Shown: positions 22,122 to 34,787, counted from the stretch's first letter. The stretch is 64,000 nucleotides of DNA from Hymenopus coronatus (GCA_030762935.1 CM060895.1:33346501-33410500); one strand, 5' to 3'. Numbers and translations are program-made. The notes: generated from the letters alone by a model not told the origin.

Positions 22122-23070
22122 TATTTTCTCTAGCGCATATGTACATACAATGTACATAATAGCTATAATAGGCATTGTATTTCAGCCAAAAATTCGATGT
22201 CGAAATTTCACCGGAAATATATTCTTTGGTATTTCACCCAAAAATTCAATGTCGAAATTTCACCGGAAATATATGCTTTGGGGTCTCCTGAGTCCGAAAA
22301 AAGCATTTGTAGAAAAAGGCCCGTGTGCGTGTGTGTATGTGTGTGTGAGTGTGTGTGCGCGCGCGCGTGTGTGTCTGTGGATAGCATAGATCACACACGA
22401 AAATGCCGTTAAATACCACACTTGATATTTAAGTTCGGTATCTTCCAAGGATGCAACCGGAACAATTTCAAGATATTCCTCCTACCCCCAACTACCCTTT
22501 ATATGCAACATTTTTTGAAGATTTTGTTTTTCTCAAAAATAAGCCTAACGGTTTTTATTAAAATGTCGTATATTGAAGCTGTTTACCTCACAAATAAAAT
22601 TTTTATCTTGAGTTTTCTGGGAATAGCCTCTGAAGACTTCTTTATTCTGGACGAATTTCATCGAATTTTACATAGCTGCTAAACCGTAAGAGATGGACAA
22701 AAACTTACTACACAAAAATGTAGAGCACTTTAGAACACACAATTTATGTTAGATACCTTTTTTCGTGGCGTTGATCGTTTTTGAGATATTCCTTGTTTTT
22801 GGTTTCAGCTTTAAAAACCTTCTACTTTTCTCATACAGGAATTTGTCAACTCTTATGGAACTCCAGTCACATAGCAACCAGCTTTTGTTTTGACTACCAC
22901 TCACCTATAGTACTTCCTTAATTCTCTTCTACTTACAAGTAAGCAAGTAATAAGACTATTTCTGCTATTTTTTTTTTCTGTATTAGCGTGAAGTAAATAG
23001 AAGCATAAGCTTTTTAATAATAATCTGTTGCAGAGATGTAGTAAAAGTCATGTGAATGGAACACATCAGA
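22122..23070 (-). repeat. Family P copy with duplicated subterminal block
   Basis: It runs from 'tttattttctctagcgc' to 'ggaacacatcagatgg'. The block 'atttcaccggaaatatat' with its preceding 'aaaattc' occurs twice (about 22190-22222 and 22240-22272). The GT tract (22322-22376) includes 'gtgcgcgcgcgcgtgtg'. Confidence 0.9.
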
Positions 23071-23074
23071 TGGT

Positions 23075-23740
23075 TTATATTTTAATGTATTCTACTACTA
23101 GTATTAGTACTAACTTTCGGCTTCTTGCCACAGAGTTACTTTTAAGGCTTGTAGCTATTGGGAATTAAAATGTTAGATGAAAACACCCTCCCATATACAC
23201 ACACGCATGCATGCACGACGTGTAAAGCTCTAGGGTATGCACAGAGACCACCTAAGCCCAGTTAACACCTTCATGCGGCCAACCACAAATGCAATTTCCT
23301 TCTCATCATCCCGCCTTTCCCCTCTCGCCGCTCCGCCAGGAGCTGCACTCTGCCAAACAAAAGTTGCAAATACTAGCTAGCTAATTAGACGCCGGTTTGC
23401 TGATGAAATTCTGCGGATTAAAATTCATGAATTTTGTAGCATTCATATACGTGACCACAGGCCAACAAGACTGGCGTTTTTTCTTGCTGCACATCCTTTA
23501 ATATCCGCTGCTCCGTATAGAGCACGCCACTGTTTACTCTCTCACCCATATAGTCAAGTGGATAAACAACACACGATCGTGTGGAGAGTAACTGAAACGC
23601 TTTCCAGTTCTATTACGTACGTTTTCATTCAATGCTGCGCTATAATTTCATGGAATGTCGAGCCAATACTGTTCTCTGCAATATCCACTTTTCAACAGAA
23701 ATTCCACTAGTAATCTAAACCACCACTATAACTGCAATAA
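23075..23740. other. No gene recognised
   Basis: Mixed sequence with a patch of CA repeats near 23200. I see no coding region with a known domain. Confidence 0.35.
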
Positions 23741-23742
23741 AC

Positions 23743-24490
23743 CTATTACTTTCATTGCACGTACTATGTATAAAGTGTATAGAGAAGGTATTGTATTCCA
23801 ACCAAAATTTTATACCAAGATTTCACCGGAAATACATGTTTTGAGACCGCTAAATAAAAATAAAGTTTTTAGAGAAAGGTCCGTGTGTGTTGTGGGCAGC
23901 TTAAAGACTGTTAAATGCCAAACTTGGTAGTTAAGTTTGAGAATTTTGATTTTATTAAAAATGGCACTACTGACGAAATGAACTATATATGTATATGAAT
24001 GAAATGGATATCTTGAATTTTCTGGGAATGGCTTCTGAATGACTTTTGTATAACTGACAAACCATAAAAGATATACAAAAACTTACTGAAAAAGTAGATC
24101 TCAGTAAAACACACAATTTATGTTGTGCACCTTTTTTGTATAATTAACCGTTTTTGAGATATTCCGGATTATTGGTTTTAATGTTAGCCACTTTTCTCAA
24201 ACGGGAAGACATCTTTCTTATCGTTTCTCGTTTGCTTACTCCTGGCAAGAAAAGAGGTTGGAATATCAATGTATTGTTTCACAGAGCGACTGGCATTTAA
24301 AAGACGAGACTGCCACTCTAGCCTGCGAGTTTCTTATTTCCCTTCTACCTACAAGGAAGCTAGTAATAAGGACAATTTCTGTTAATGTCTATCTCGATTG
24401 TCATGATGTAAATAGTTTAAGCTTTTTAACAATAATTTGTTACGGATATGTTGAGAAATTCATGTGAATGAAACACATCAGTTTTTTTTT
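23743..24490 (-). repeat. Family P copy, shortened inside
   Basis: It starts 'attactttcattgcacgtac' with the palindrome and ends 'aaacacatcagtttt'. The GT tract and middle are reduced at about 23890-23950. Confidence 0.85.
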
Positions 24491-24496
24491 CATTTG

Positions 24497-24582
24497 TTTA
24501 CCACGCACCTTATAGAAAGTATTGTATTCTCTCAAAAATTGGAAACTGATATCTTTGGAAATTTATGTTTTGTGGAAAAATG
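24497..24582 (-). repeat. Family P end fragment
   Basis: A short diverged start-of-copy fragment ('agaaagtattgtattctctc') lies immediately before the next copy in the same orientation. Confidence 0.5.
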
Positions 24583-24584
24583 AT

Positions 24585-25388
24585 TGCTTTCTCTACACGA
24601 ACTATGTACACAGTGTATAGAGAAGGTATTGCACTCTAACAAAAAATTTGATACCGAGATTTCACCGGAAATATATGTTTTAGGGTCCGTGTGTCTGTGA
24701 ACACGAGAACTCAAAAACGAAAAGTCGGTAAAGTACCAAACTTGGTATTTAAGTTTAGTATTTTCCAGGGATGCGACACGAAGATTTTGAGAAAAATCCC
24801 CCCACCCCGAACTATCCTTTATATGGAACTTTTTTCTAAAAATTTGATTTCCTAAAAATGGCTCTAACGATTTTGATTAAAATATCGTATATTAAAGATA
24901 TTTACCTGACAAGTAAAATGTATATCTTGAATTTTCTGGCAATAGCCTCTGAAGACTACTTTATTCTGAGCGAATTTAATGGAATTTTGCATAACTGATA
25001 AACCGCCAAAGATAGACAAAAACTTACCATACAAAAACTGTAGAGCACATTAAAACACACAATTTATGTTGTATACATCTTTTTCTTGGAGTTGATTGTT
25101 TTTGAGATATTCCTTATTTTTGTTTTCAGGTTCGGAAAACAAGAATTTTGTCAACTCCTGTTCATACAAACAAAGTAACTTCAGTCACATAGCAACCAGC
25201 TTTTGACTGTCGCTTTAAACTATGCTACTCCCTTATTTCCCTTCTACTTACAAGGAAGAAAGTAATAAGACTATTTCTGCTAATGTTTTGTCGATTAGCA
25301 TGAAGTAAATAGAAACATGAACTTTTTATAACCAATTTGTTGCAGAGATGTAGAGAAAGTTATGTGAATGGAACACATCAGATTTTTG
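24585..25388 (-). repeat. Family P copy without GT tract
   Basis: Both ends are present ('ctttctctacacgaactatg' and 'ggaacacatcagattttt'). The GT-rich tract is reduced to 'gtccgtgtgtctgtg' (24689-24703), showing that this tract is the length-variable part of the family. Confidence 0.92.
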
Positions 25389-26016
25389 TAAATGGGTCTT
25401 GTGTGTGCGCTCGCAAACGCTTGCAAATGCACACACACGCAGCATAAAATAAATCTTTGTAACAAATAATTGTTAAAACGCTTCTAATTCATGCTAATGG
25501 AGGTGAACATTAGCAGAAATTGTCTTATTATTTGCTTCCTTATAAGTAGAAGGGAAATAAAGGAATACACTGAGCTAAAACGATAGTCAACTCTTTTAAA
25601 AGCTGGTTGCCATGTGATTGAAATTGTTTCTTTACATGACGAAGAGTTGACAGATTAACGTATGAGAATATTCCATGTATTTTAAAATTGAAACCAAGAA
25701 CAAGGTATATCTCAGAAATGGTCAACTCCACGAAAAAATACATATGACATAAATTGTGTGTTTTAGCGAGCTCTACATTTTTTGTGCAGTAAGTTTCTTC
25801 TTATCTCTTACCATTTACCAGGTATGCAATACTTATCCAGGATGAAAAGGTCTTCAAAGCTATTCCATGAGAATTTAAGATATTTATTTTACTGGTTATG
25901 TAAATATTTTTAATATACGGTAATTTAATCCACATTTTCGAAAATGTTGTAGATTCTTTATTTTTAAAATGGCTCTAATGATTTTTATTATAATACCATT
26001 TGTTTAGGCTAGTTTT

Positions 26017-26371
26017 GGCACCGTGGCCGAGTAGTTAGACCGCTCCCTCTCAACTGTGCGGTCCGTGTTCAATCCCGGTGGAATTTATGGTGGCTGAAGC
26101 GCAGTTGAGCGGGTTTTCTCAGGATCCTCCGATTTTCTCCAACATTCATTCCAAAAATTCATCCATAATCATCCTTCTTGTCATCCATTATAGTCATTTC
26201 ATAACACCCACTTCCTCACTCTCATGCCTGGCAACGGCCAACCACTCGTCCCAGGTTCTCCATTCTGTGGTTTCATGCCGTTGGCTCCTCGACAGGCTTC
26301 TGACCCCTAAGCATCCGCTCTTAAGTCCTTGGGCTTTTCAGTCCTACAAACGGGTTGAATAAGCCAACTAA
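26017..26371 (+). repeat. tRNA-headed SINE (family F)
   Basis: A-box-like 'tggccgagtagttagac' (26024-26040) and a B box 'tgttcaatccc' (26066-26076) are spaced as in a tRNA. A pyrimidine-rich body follows. It interrupts a family P copy. Confidence 0.7.
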
Positions 26372-26790
26372 GTAACCTTTACTTCTATCGCTTAACATTT
26401 ATCCGTTACACAAGCTATTCCCAGAAAATTAAAGATATATCTCTTGTGATATAAAAATCTTTAGTATATTATTACTTTAATGAAATTCCTAGGATCTATT
26501 TTATATATAAGCAAACAGTTCCAAAAAGAGTGACATGTCAAGGTAGTTTGTGGTGGGTGGATTTTAATGAAAACCCATATGTGGCATCTTTGCAACATTT
26601 TGAACTTATATACCTAGCAACTTTGATATTTATGCACCGTTTGTTTTTTAGTTATCAATATTCTTCACAGACATTTAGACACAAACGCGCGCGCTCGCTC
26701 ACACGAACGAGAATGTTCTTCTAAAAATATTTTTCTTGGATTTAAGAGTCCCAAAACACGCATTTTCTGTGAAGTTGGATATTGGTTAGG

Positions 26791-27454
26791 ATGATGGTTT
26801 GGGATACGGACGGAGGAAACAGCACAGAACCTAGGCGCAGGGAGGGAAGGGATGAGGTGAGAGAATACTCAGGGCGGCCGGAACCAGGAGTGACGGTATA
26901 GTAATGACCGGGTCCCTAATGTTTCCAGATGAAGCACTCCAACTGGCGGGCAGACAGACCTGGAACTCCCTCCCAAATAGGGCTCAACGCCCCCGCAGAG
27001 GCGATCGTCAGCCGCAACCAGCCGAGGTCGTGGAACGAGGAGTTTCCCTGGCACACCGCACTGAGTACAACCACCGACACTTCCTACGTCAAAAGAAACC
27101 AACCCCAAGCGACCGCATATGAGATTTGTGGTGGACAAAGGGGCGCAGAGGCGAGTTTTCACCGAGTTTTACGGTTTCTCCCGCTATTGATTTCACCGAT
27201 TCTCCATGTATCACCAGTATCATCGCCTGTGGTGCCATAAGTTGTAAAAATGGGCGTGAAATACTACAAAAAAGAAAAGAAAGAAGCTAACGAGGTGAAG
27301 GATGAATGATGAGAATGGAAACGACATGGTGGGACAGAAAATTCAGGAGATGAACCAAATCCAGCCGGCAACTCGGAGAAACCCTCGAAAAAAACCAAAG
27401 GGGTTGGAACCCGTATTCTACCGAAGACGAATCCGCTTAAGTTATCCCGCTCGG
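26791..27454. repeat. Composite insertion with family B SINE body
   Basis: GC-rich sequence between two parts of one family P copy. 27105-27265 matches the body of family B ('gaccgcatatgagatttgtg', 'gtggacaaaggggcgcagag'). On the minus strand, 27290-27400 resembles another SINE body. 26791-27104 is unassigned. Confidence 0.5.
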
Positions 27455-27597
27455 TTCGGTTTCGAACTTTTGGGTGCAATGTAGTACCCTCTACCTGTTA
27501 TGCACGTGGTAGAAACATTAATAAGCAAATAAGAGAATACGCTTGTGTAAGAATACTTTACGGAAGAGTAAATGGAAAGGTATATGAATCACGTAGA

Positions 27598-28473
27598 TTT
27601 TTACTTTCTCTAAACCTACTATGTAGATAGTGTATAGAGAGGGTATTGCACTCCATCCAAAAATGCGATACCGAGATTTCACAGGAAATATATATTTTAG
27701 GGTCCCCTGTATCCAAAAAGAGCATTTTCACAAAAAGGAACCTGTGTGTGTGTGTGGGTGCGTGTGTGTGTATGTGTGTGTCCGTCCGTTAGTCGGTAAA
27801 ATACCAAACTTGGTATTTAAGTTTAGTATCTTCCAGGGATGCAACATGAACATTTTGAGAAAAATCATCACACCCGAAACTATCATTTACATGGAACTTT
27901 TTTTCGAAAATTTTGAGTCTCAAAAATGGCTATATCGATTTTGATTTAAATAGCATATATTAAAGATGTTTACGAGACAAAAAATGTATATCTTGAGTTT
28001 TCTGGGAATAGCCTCTAAAGACTGCTTTATTCTGGACGAATTTTACGGAATTTTGCATAACTGCTAAACCGTAAGAGATGGAAAAAACTTACCACACAAA
28101 AAATATAGAGCATTTTAAAACACACAATTTAAGTTATATGCAATTTTTTCTTTCATGGTGATGGTTGTTTTTGAGATATTCCTTGTTTTTGGTTTCAGCT
28201 TTAAAAAAAGTATATTTTTCACACACAGGACTACGTCAACTCCTGTTCATACAAACAAAGGAGCATCAGGCACATAGCAACCAGCTTTTGACTGTCACTT
28301 TAACCTATGGTATTCCCTTATTTCGCTTTACTTGAAAGGAAGCACGTAATAAAATATTTCTGCTATTTTTTTTTTTTCGATTAGCATTAAGTAAACAGAA
28401 CAATTAGCTTTTTAACTATACTGTGTTGCAGAGATGTAGAGAAAGTCATGTGAATGGAACACATCAGATTTTT
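27598..28473 (-). repeat. Family P copy, complete
   Basis: It starts 'tttttactttctctaaacc' with a palindrome (27606-27640) and ends 'ggaacacatcagatttttc'. The GT tract is at 27740-27790. Confidence 0.93.
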
Positions 28474-28474
28474 C

Positions 28475-29254
28475 GTTGTTTGAATTAGCTCTACGAGAAA
28501 AGCATTTATTCCACCTCAATCTGTGTACAAATCTAAGCGCCATTCACATCAATACACGAAGATAATATCTGGAATGTAAACCTTCATGTGATGCACACAT
28601 CCAAACACATGAATGGCTTTGCAGCAAATAAGTTCACAGGAAAAAAGAAAGTACGAATCCACTGATTTCGATGTGCTATTCACCGTGTTTTAGGACTTCG
28701 TTTGCTTTGAATTTACTTGCGTTTGATAGATGGGTAGCCATCATTTTGACATCATGAAGCTTTAGAAATGGATATTTTCAGCGTCGAGGTTTTATCAATG
28801 GTGAAAGGATCTGAGATTAAATGGAACATATATGTATTGTATATCGAGTATCTATGTCGTGGAAAAAAAAATTCATTTATGGAAGTGGTGATAGTCCAAC
28901 AGAAATCAATTTCTGGCAGTCTTAAAAAGAAATCTTTATTCTCCTTATACTGCAATGTTGTGTCAAAGGATTCGCTACAACACACACCGGTATTTTAGAA
29001 CGTGAGTAACAGGTGCCTCAAATGTTTCTCCGCAGTAAGATGAAGGCGCTAGCGCACTAACTCATCACAGTTCGGTTGGTAACGGATTGCGCTAGTTACT
29101 ATTGGAAATGAAGCTAAACTGAAACTGAGATTAGTTACTTATCACTGTCACAGAAGATATTGGAAATGCTGTCCTCATTCCTGTGGGGAAAATTCGACTG
29201 TTTTTTTCCCCTTATTTCGGACACGTTGTGTAGGTTTCTCGCGTAAATTTGTGG
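28475..29254. other. No gene recognised
   Basis: Two overlapping open frames of about 76 codons on opposite strands (28752-28998) show no family resemblance. No repeat relation was seen. Confidence 0.35.
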
Positions 29255-30148
29255 TTTTTACTTTTTCTATACGCACTATGTACAAAGTGTATAGAGAAGG
29301 TTTTGCACTCCACCAAAAAAATCGATACCGAGATTTCACCGGAAATATATGTTTTAGGGTCCCCAATATCCAAAAAGAATCATTTTCACAAAAAGGCCCA
29401 TATGTGTGTGTGTGTGTGTCCGTGTGTCCGTGTGTCCATGTGTCTGTGAACACGATAACTCAAAAACGAAAAGTCGGTAAAATACCAAACTTGGTATTTA
29501 AGTTTAGTATCTTCCAGGGATGCGACACGAAGATTTTGAGAAAAATCCCCACCCCAACTACCCTTTACATGGAACTTTTTTCAAAAGTTTTTATTTTCTC
29601 AAAAATGTCTCTAAAGATTTTGATTAAAATTTCGTATATTAAACATATTTACCTGACAAATAATAGGTATATCTTGAATTTTCTGGGAATAGCCTCTGTA
29701 GAGTCGTTTATTCTGGATGAATTTTACTGAATTTTGAATAACTGCTAAACCGTAAGAGATGGACAAAAACTTACTTCACAAAAAATGTAGAGCACTTTAA
29801 AACACACAATTTATGTTTTATACATTTTTTTCGTGAGTTCGTCGTTTTTGAGACATTTCTTATTTTTGGTTTCTGCTATGAAAAACCTATACTTTTCTCA
29901 TATAGGAACTTGTCAACTTCTATCGATATAAACAAAGGAACTTCATTGACATAGAAACGAGCTTTTGACTCTCATTTTAAACTATGGTAGTCCCTTATTT
30001 CGCTCCTACTTACAAGGGAGCAAGTAATAAGACTATTTCTGCTCATTTTTTCTGATTAGCATAAAGTAAATAGAAGTATAAGCTTTTTAACAATAATTTG
30101 TTGCAGGGATATAGAGAAAGTCATGTGAATGGTACACATCAGATTTTT
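29255..30148 (-). repeat. Family P copy, complete with longest open frame
   Basis: It starts 'gtttttactttttctatac' and ends 'ggtacacatcagattttta'. The plus-strand frame 29251-29730 stays open for 159 codons across the GT tract. The same frame is open in part in several other copies. Confidence 0.93.
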
Positions 30149-30149
30149 A

Positions 30150-30775
30150 GTTTATCATTTTTATTTTGAAACAACTGTAAATTTATACGGATGCAGTTTA
30201 ATTTACTAATCTACTATGTTCTGCTGCACAGAAACGGTTGCTTCCTTTGCTAATTTCTGCATTCCTTAATATTGCATCCGAAATTTTGTTTAGTTTTGGC
30301 TGTTAAAAGTTTAGATCTACTACCTTTCGGAGCATCATTTGGAATTTAGTAATTAAATCTCACACAGAATCACAATGAAGACATGCCGACTGTAAAACGT
30401 TCAAGAAATGTTTGTTTTACATTCTCTGAAATCGTATCACTACTAAGGAATATGTCCTCAATTAAAACGCTCTGTTTTCAATGGTTAATATTTTGACGTC
30501 ACTTCACAAGCACTATCAGACAGTACTGACTTGACGCAAACAGTTCTCGCAATATTATTCAAATATAAATAATGCTCCTTTTCCAAAACATAACTACAAG
30601 CGCCCGAGTGTACTGCAGAGGCTATTTTGAGATATCCGATATAGCCCGTACATTCTATTACTTGAAAATAGATTGCATTATTGTGCTCACATTTAGCATT
30701 AGGATTAGAATTATCTTGGATGGAACCTTAGTCTCTAGGCAGAGCATCGCATGGAGTAAGTAACGTTTTCGTAAT
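30150..30775. other. No feature recognised
   Basis: AT-rich spacer with no recognisable coding region. Confidence 0.35.
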
Positions 30776-30777
30776 AT

Positions 30778-31669
30778 AAAAAATCTAATGCGTACCATTC
30801 ACATGACTTTCTCCATATCCCTGCAACAAGTAATTCTTAAAAAGCTTATACTTCTATTTACTTTATGCTAATCAGAAAAAATTAGCAGAAATAGTCTTAT
30901 TACTCGCATCCTTGTAAGTAGTAGCGAAATAAGGGACAACCGTAGGTTAAAGTGATAGTCAAAAGCTGGTAGCTATGTCAATGAAGTTCCTTTGTTTATA
31001 TGGATAGGAGTTAAGTTCCAGTATGAAAAAAGTATACGTTTTTCATAGCAGAAACCAAAAATAAGGAATGTCACAAAAACGACGAACTCCACGAAAAAAA
31101 TGTATATAACATAAATTGTGTGTTTTAATGTGCTCTACATTTTTTGTTAAGTAAATTTTTGTCCATTTCTTACGGTTTAGTAGTTATTCAAAATTTAGTA
31201 AAATTCATCCAGATTAAACTACTCTTCAGAGGCTATTCCCAGAAAATTCAAGATATACATTTCATTTGTCAGGTAAATATGTTTAATATCCGAAATTTTA
31301 ATCAAAATCGTTAGAGCCATTTCTGAGAAAATCAAAATTTTCGAAAAAAGTTCCATGTAAAGGGTAGTTGGGGGTGGGGAGATTTTTCTCAAAATCTTTG
31401 TGTCGCATCCCTGGAAGATACTAAACTTAAATACCAAGTTTGGTATTTTACCGATTTTTCGTTTTTGAGTTATCGTGTTCACAGACACATGGACACACGG
31501 ACACACGGACACACACACACACACACGGACCTTTTTGTGAAAATGCTTTTTTTGGATATTGGGGACCCTAAAACATATATTTCCGGTGAAATCTCGGTAT
31601 CGAATTTTTGGTGGAGTGCAATACTTTCTCTATACACTATGTACATAGTGCGTATGGAGAAAGTAAAAA
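30778..31669 (+). repeat. Family P copy, complete (first of a tandem pair)
   Basis: It starts 'aaaaaatctaatgcgtacca' and ends 'gagaaagtaaaaat'. Its last bases are also the first bases of the next copy in the same orientation. The CA tract (31491-31527) is 'acacacggacacacacacac'-like. Confidence 0.93.
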
Positions 31670-32489
31670 TCTGATGTGGTCCATTCACATGAGCTTCTCT
31701 GTAACAAATTATTGTAAATAAGCTTATTCTTCTATTTACTTCATGCTAATCCAGATAAACGTTAGCAGAAACGGTTTTATTACTTAGTTCCTTATAGGTA
31801 GAAGGGAAACAAGGGGATACTCTAGTCAAAACTGCCAGTCAAATGCTCTAAAATGTAGTTGCTATGGTATAGAAATCCAATTCTTTGCGTGGTCAGGTGT
31901 TGACAAGTTTCCGCATGAGAAAAGTATTAAGTATTTTAAAACTGAAATCAATAACAAAGAATATCTTAAAAAGCGTCAACTCCAGAAAAAAACTGCATAT
32001 AAAAATCATGTGTTATAACATGCTCTAAATGTTTGTGTAATACATTTTTGTGTATCTCTTACTGTTTACCAGTTATACAAAATTCCGCAAAATTCATCCA
32101 GAATAATGATGTCTTCAGAGGCTATTCCCAGAAAATTTAAGATTTACATTTTATTTTTCATGTAAAAATCTTTAATGTACGACATTTTAATCAAAATCGT
32201 TAGAGCCATTTTTGAGAAACATTTTCGAAAATGTTTCCATACAAAATGTAGTTGGAGGTGGGGGGATTTTCTTGAAAATTTTCGAGTCGTATCCTTGGAA
32301 GATACACACACATACACAGATAGACAGACAGAGACACACACACGGACATTTTTCTAAAAATGCTTTTCTTTTGGATTCAGGGGGTCTCAAAATATGTATT
32401 TCCGGTAAAACCTCGGTATCGAATTTTTTGGTGCAATAAAATACCTTCTCTATACACTATAAACATAGTACGTATAGAGAAAGTAAAAA
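31665..32489 (+). repeat. Family P copy, complete (second of a tandem pair)
   Basis: It starts 'aaaaatctgatgtggtcc' directly at the end of the previous copy and ends 'gagaaagtaaaaatc'. The CA tract is partly replaced by 'cagatagacagacagag' at about 32316-32332. Confidence 0.92.
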
Positions 32490-33520
32490 TCAATGTATTT
32501 ATATATGTTTTTATAGGCTTCTACATCGTTGCGCCGATGTCGACCACAATTAGGACAAACAACATTTGACTGAAGACTTAGAAACCGCGTTCTCATTGCA
32601 CAGGATTAATTATTTCATTTCATTTAATGCTTACAAGTTCGCAGGACCAACTATATATTTCTTAGTTATTTTCGGAATAGTTGGAACATTGCTTAGACTT
32701 TCACGACCTTACAAAAGAACAATAACAAAGTAACGTCCAGGTCACATATTAGTCGATAATCTACTTCGATTCATCATGGAGTAATAAAACAGTCAATTAC
32801 AACAGCCATTATGATTGCACAATTCCAAAGGCATATCGCATATCGCATGATTGATAAAAAAAAGAAAGTCAACTGCATTACATTAGATTGTAATAACAGC
32901 AACAACATCCAACCATATTCTTCATCATATTAGTCATCTCCATATGATTATTTTATATTGTTATAAAATAACACAAAAGGCATCAGTATGATAGCATTGA
33001 TTATTATAAAAGTTCTATGGTGCTCAAACGTTATTAACTTAGAGTAATAAATACGTCGATATTAACATTCCACACATTCTGTGATCATGCTCCGTGCTCG
33101 GACATCCGCTTATAATTTGTAGTTTCTCAGTTTTTGTAACCAGCGGGAGTTTCTTTCTCTATGGAATGTTTTTGCTATTTTATAAGCAGAAAAACAAACA
33201 TCATGACATATCCATCATAATTATATATATATATAGAATTATAGACAGCAATACCATCAAACCAGACGAAGTACCTCTATTTTTTCCTATTCTCTTTTAT
33301 ATATTCAATATATTTTATTTCTTTTTTGTGTTTTCATAGTAGAGTTATTGTGTGTTGCTGAAAATTAGTAAGCATATATTGACGTTACTTAAACTGGTAT
33401 TATTTCTTCCCAACTGATATTTTCTCTGTAAATAGCGACGAGTCATCCCAAATGTATCAATGCGAAAGTCATAGCCCAGTCGCATTCACAAGAAACCATC
33501 ATTACAGCGATATTTGTGGT
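32490..33520. other. No gene recognised
   Basis: AT-rich sequence with an 'atatatatatat' run near 33222. An 81-codon open frame at 33094-33339 is hydrophobic and AT-driven and does not look like a real gene. Confidence 0.35.
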
Positions 33521-33527
33521 TGTTCAA

Positions 33528-33759
33528 CCGTGCTTTTGCATATCGTGACTTGGAGTTGTGACTTCTACAGGACGTCCTGAGCGAGGCTCATCACTAGTGC
33601 TCGTACGTCCCATTTTAAACTCTCTCTCTGTCTTTTAAGCATTTAATATGAAGGTGCAGAGTCTTTCGATGTACTGTCCATTTCCTCCTTAATTTCTTTA
33701 GGCGTTAAGCCTTTCAAATGGAAGTATTTAATTACTGCTCGTTTTTCCAAATCTTCCAT
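33528..33759 (-). pseudogene. Second mariner lineage, N-terminal transposase fragment
   Basis: On the minus strand from 33759 the reading begins MEDLEKRAVIKYFHLKGLT and continues 'PKEIKEEMDST', the first helix-turn-helix of a mariner transposase. After a stop and frameshift near 33640 it reads GRTSTSDEPRSGRPVEVTTP (about 33545-33605), the linker typical of mariners. It differs clearly from the plus-strand copy at 4343 ('GRTSCQDEHRRGRPNEV'), so two lineages are present. The catalytic domain is absent and no TIR was identified. Confidence 0.85.
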
Positions 33760-33925
33760 TTTCGTGAAAACTCTAAAGTTGTCTTGTTTAAAATGCCGTT
33801 GTTCGAAAACTAAACAAGCTATTGACCTGTAACTATGGATACAAGCTAGTCTAAAGTTAAACTATACGATGCTATCATCTAACTGGCGTAGTGGCGCCAA
33901 TGAAGCTCGGGACTTATCAGCGGAC

Positions 33926-34025
33926 AAGTTTTGCTAATGTTTATCTTGATAGCATAATGTAGATAAAAGGATTATCTTTTGTAAGAATAATTTACCATCA
34001 GAATATGTGAATGGAATGAATCAGT
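33926..34025 (-). repeat. Family P end fragment
   Basis: It matches the last 100 bases of a minus-orientation copy ('gctaatgtttatcttgatag', 'atgtgaatggaatgaatcag'). Confidence 0.6.
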
Positions 34026-34039
34026 TATTTGACAATAGA

Positions 34040-34478
34040 TATTGTTTCAATTTCTATACCGATAAGCGGGTAAAGAAGAGGAGGTTTCACAAATTGTCAT
34101 AATCGCAAAATCGATGGCTACACCAGGAGCATCTGAAGTGATGCTACAAACCGAAACAGTGAAATGTGCTCTACAGTACATTGGTAAACATGGGTTTGCA
34201 AATGGACCGTTAGAGAGATAATTTGCTAATGTGTGGCTGCCGACGTGACTCGCTTGATTAGTGGCACATATCACGCTTGATGGTTCATCTGCAAGTCTTT
34301 CTGTCCCAGGGATCGTCCAAATGAGCCTAAGCTTCCAACAAAACGCCACAGATCCCAAATAACCCTGATAACACAGTTATTGACGAACATTGTACTTTAA
34401 GGAAATATCTACATAAAATGGGAATCTTCAAAGAAGAACCAGTATATAGGTTGTGCAATATAAAGGAATGATGTTTGG
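34040..34478. other. No gene recognised
   Basis: A minus-strand open frame of 103 codons (34047-34358) has no recognisable domain. Confidence 0.3.
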
Positions 34479-34481
34479 TGT

Positions 34482-34690
34482 TTAAGGGGAGTCGAAATGT
34501 CCCATCTTGCCTCATAAGATCTTGAACCCATTATCTCAGTAACTATTTAATATAATGAGCTAAATTTTTGAGGGTATATTCGGCAATATCTTTATTGTTG
34601 ATCGATGAAAAATATATTTATTCATTAGAAGGAAAGGTATGATTTTTTTTAATAAAACCCTTAAAATGTTATAAGTTTATAAGTTTTGGT
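34482..34690 (+). repeat. Partial copy of the TIR repeat at 2100-2812
   Basis: It begins 'ttaaggggagtcgaaatg' and shares 'gagctaaatttttgagggta' and 'caatatctttattgttgat' with the left third of the first copy. No right end was found. Confidence 0.55.
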
Positions 34691-34787
34691 TAAATAGACC
34701 TGCATTTTAATGAGAGATATTATGTTATTAGTTAAATTTTCTGTAGGAATATCTCCTTTTGGGTTATTCAGCCTAGTAATTCACAAC

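Larger units (their letters stand above)
25453..27518 (+). repeat. Family P copy split by two nested insertions
   Basis: Three segments are in order: 25453-26010, 26385-26790 and 27455-27518. The last carries the terminal 'tttcgaacttttgggtgcaa' and a degraded palindrome. The first gap holds a tRNA-headed SINE (26017-26371). The second holds about 660 bases of GC-richer sequence that ends in SINE material. Confidence 0.75.

Noticed and set aside
22320..22380. Open frames rich in Val/Cys (VCVCVC) across family P GT tracts
   Set aside because: These are translations of GT/CA microsatellites inside the repeat, not proteins.
34047..34358. 103-codon minus-strand open frame
   Set aside because: No domain recognised; it lies between a family P fragment and a TIR repeat fragment with no gene context.
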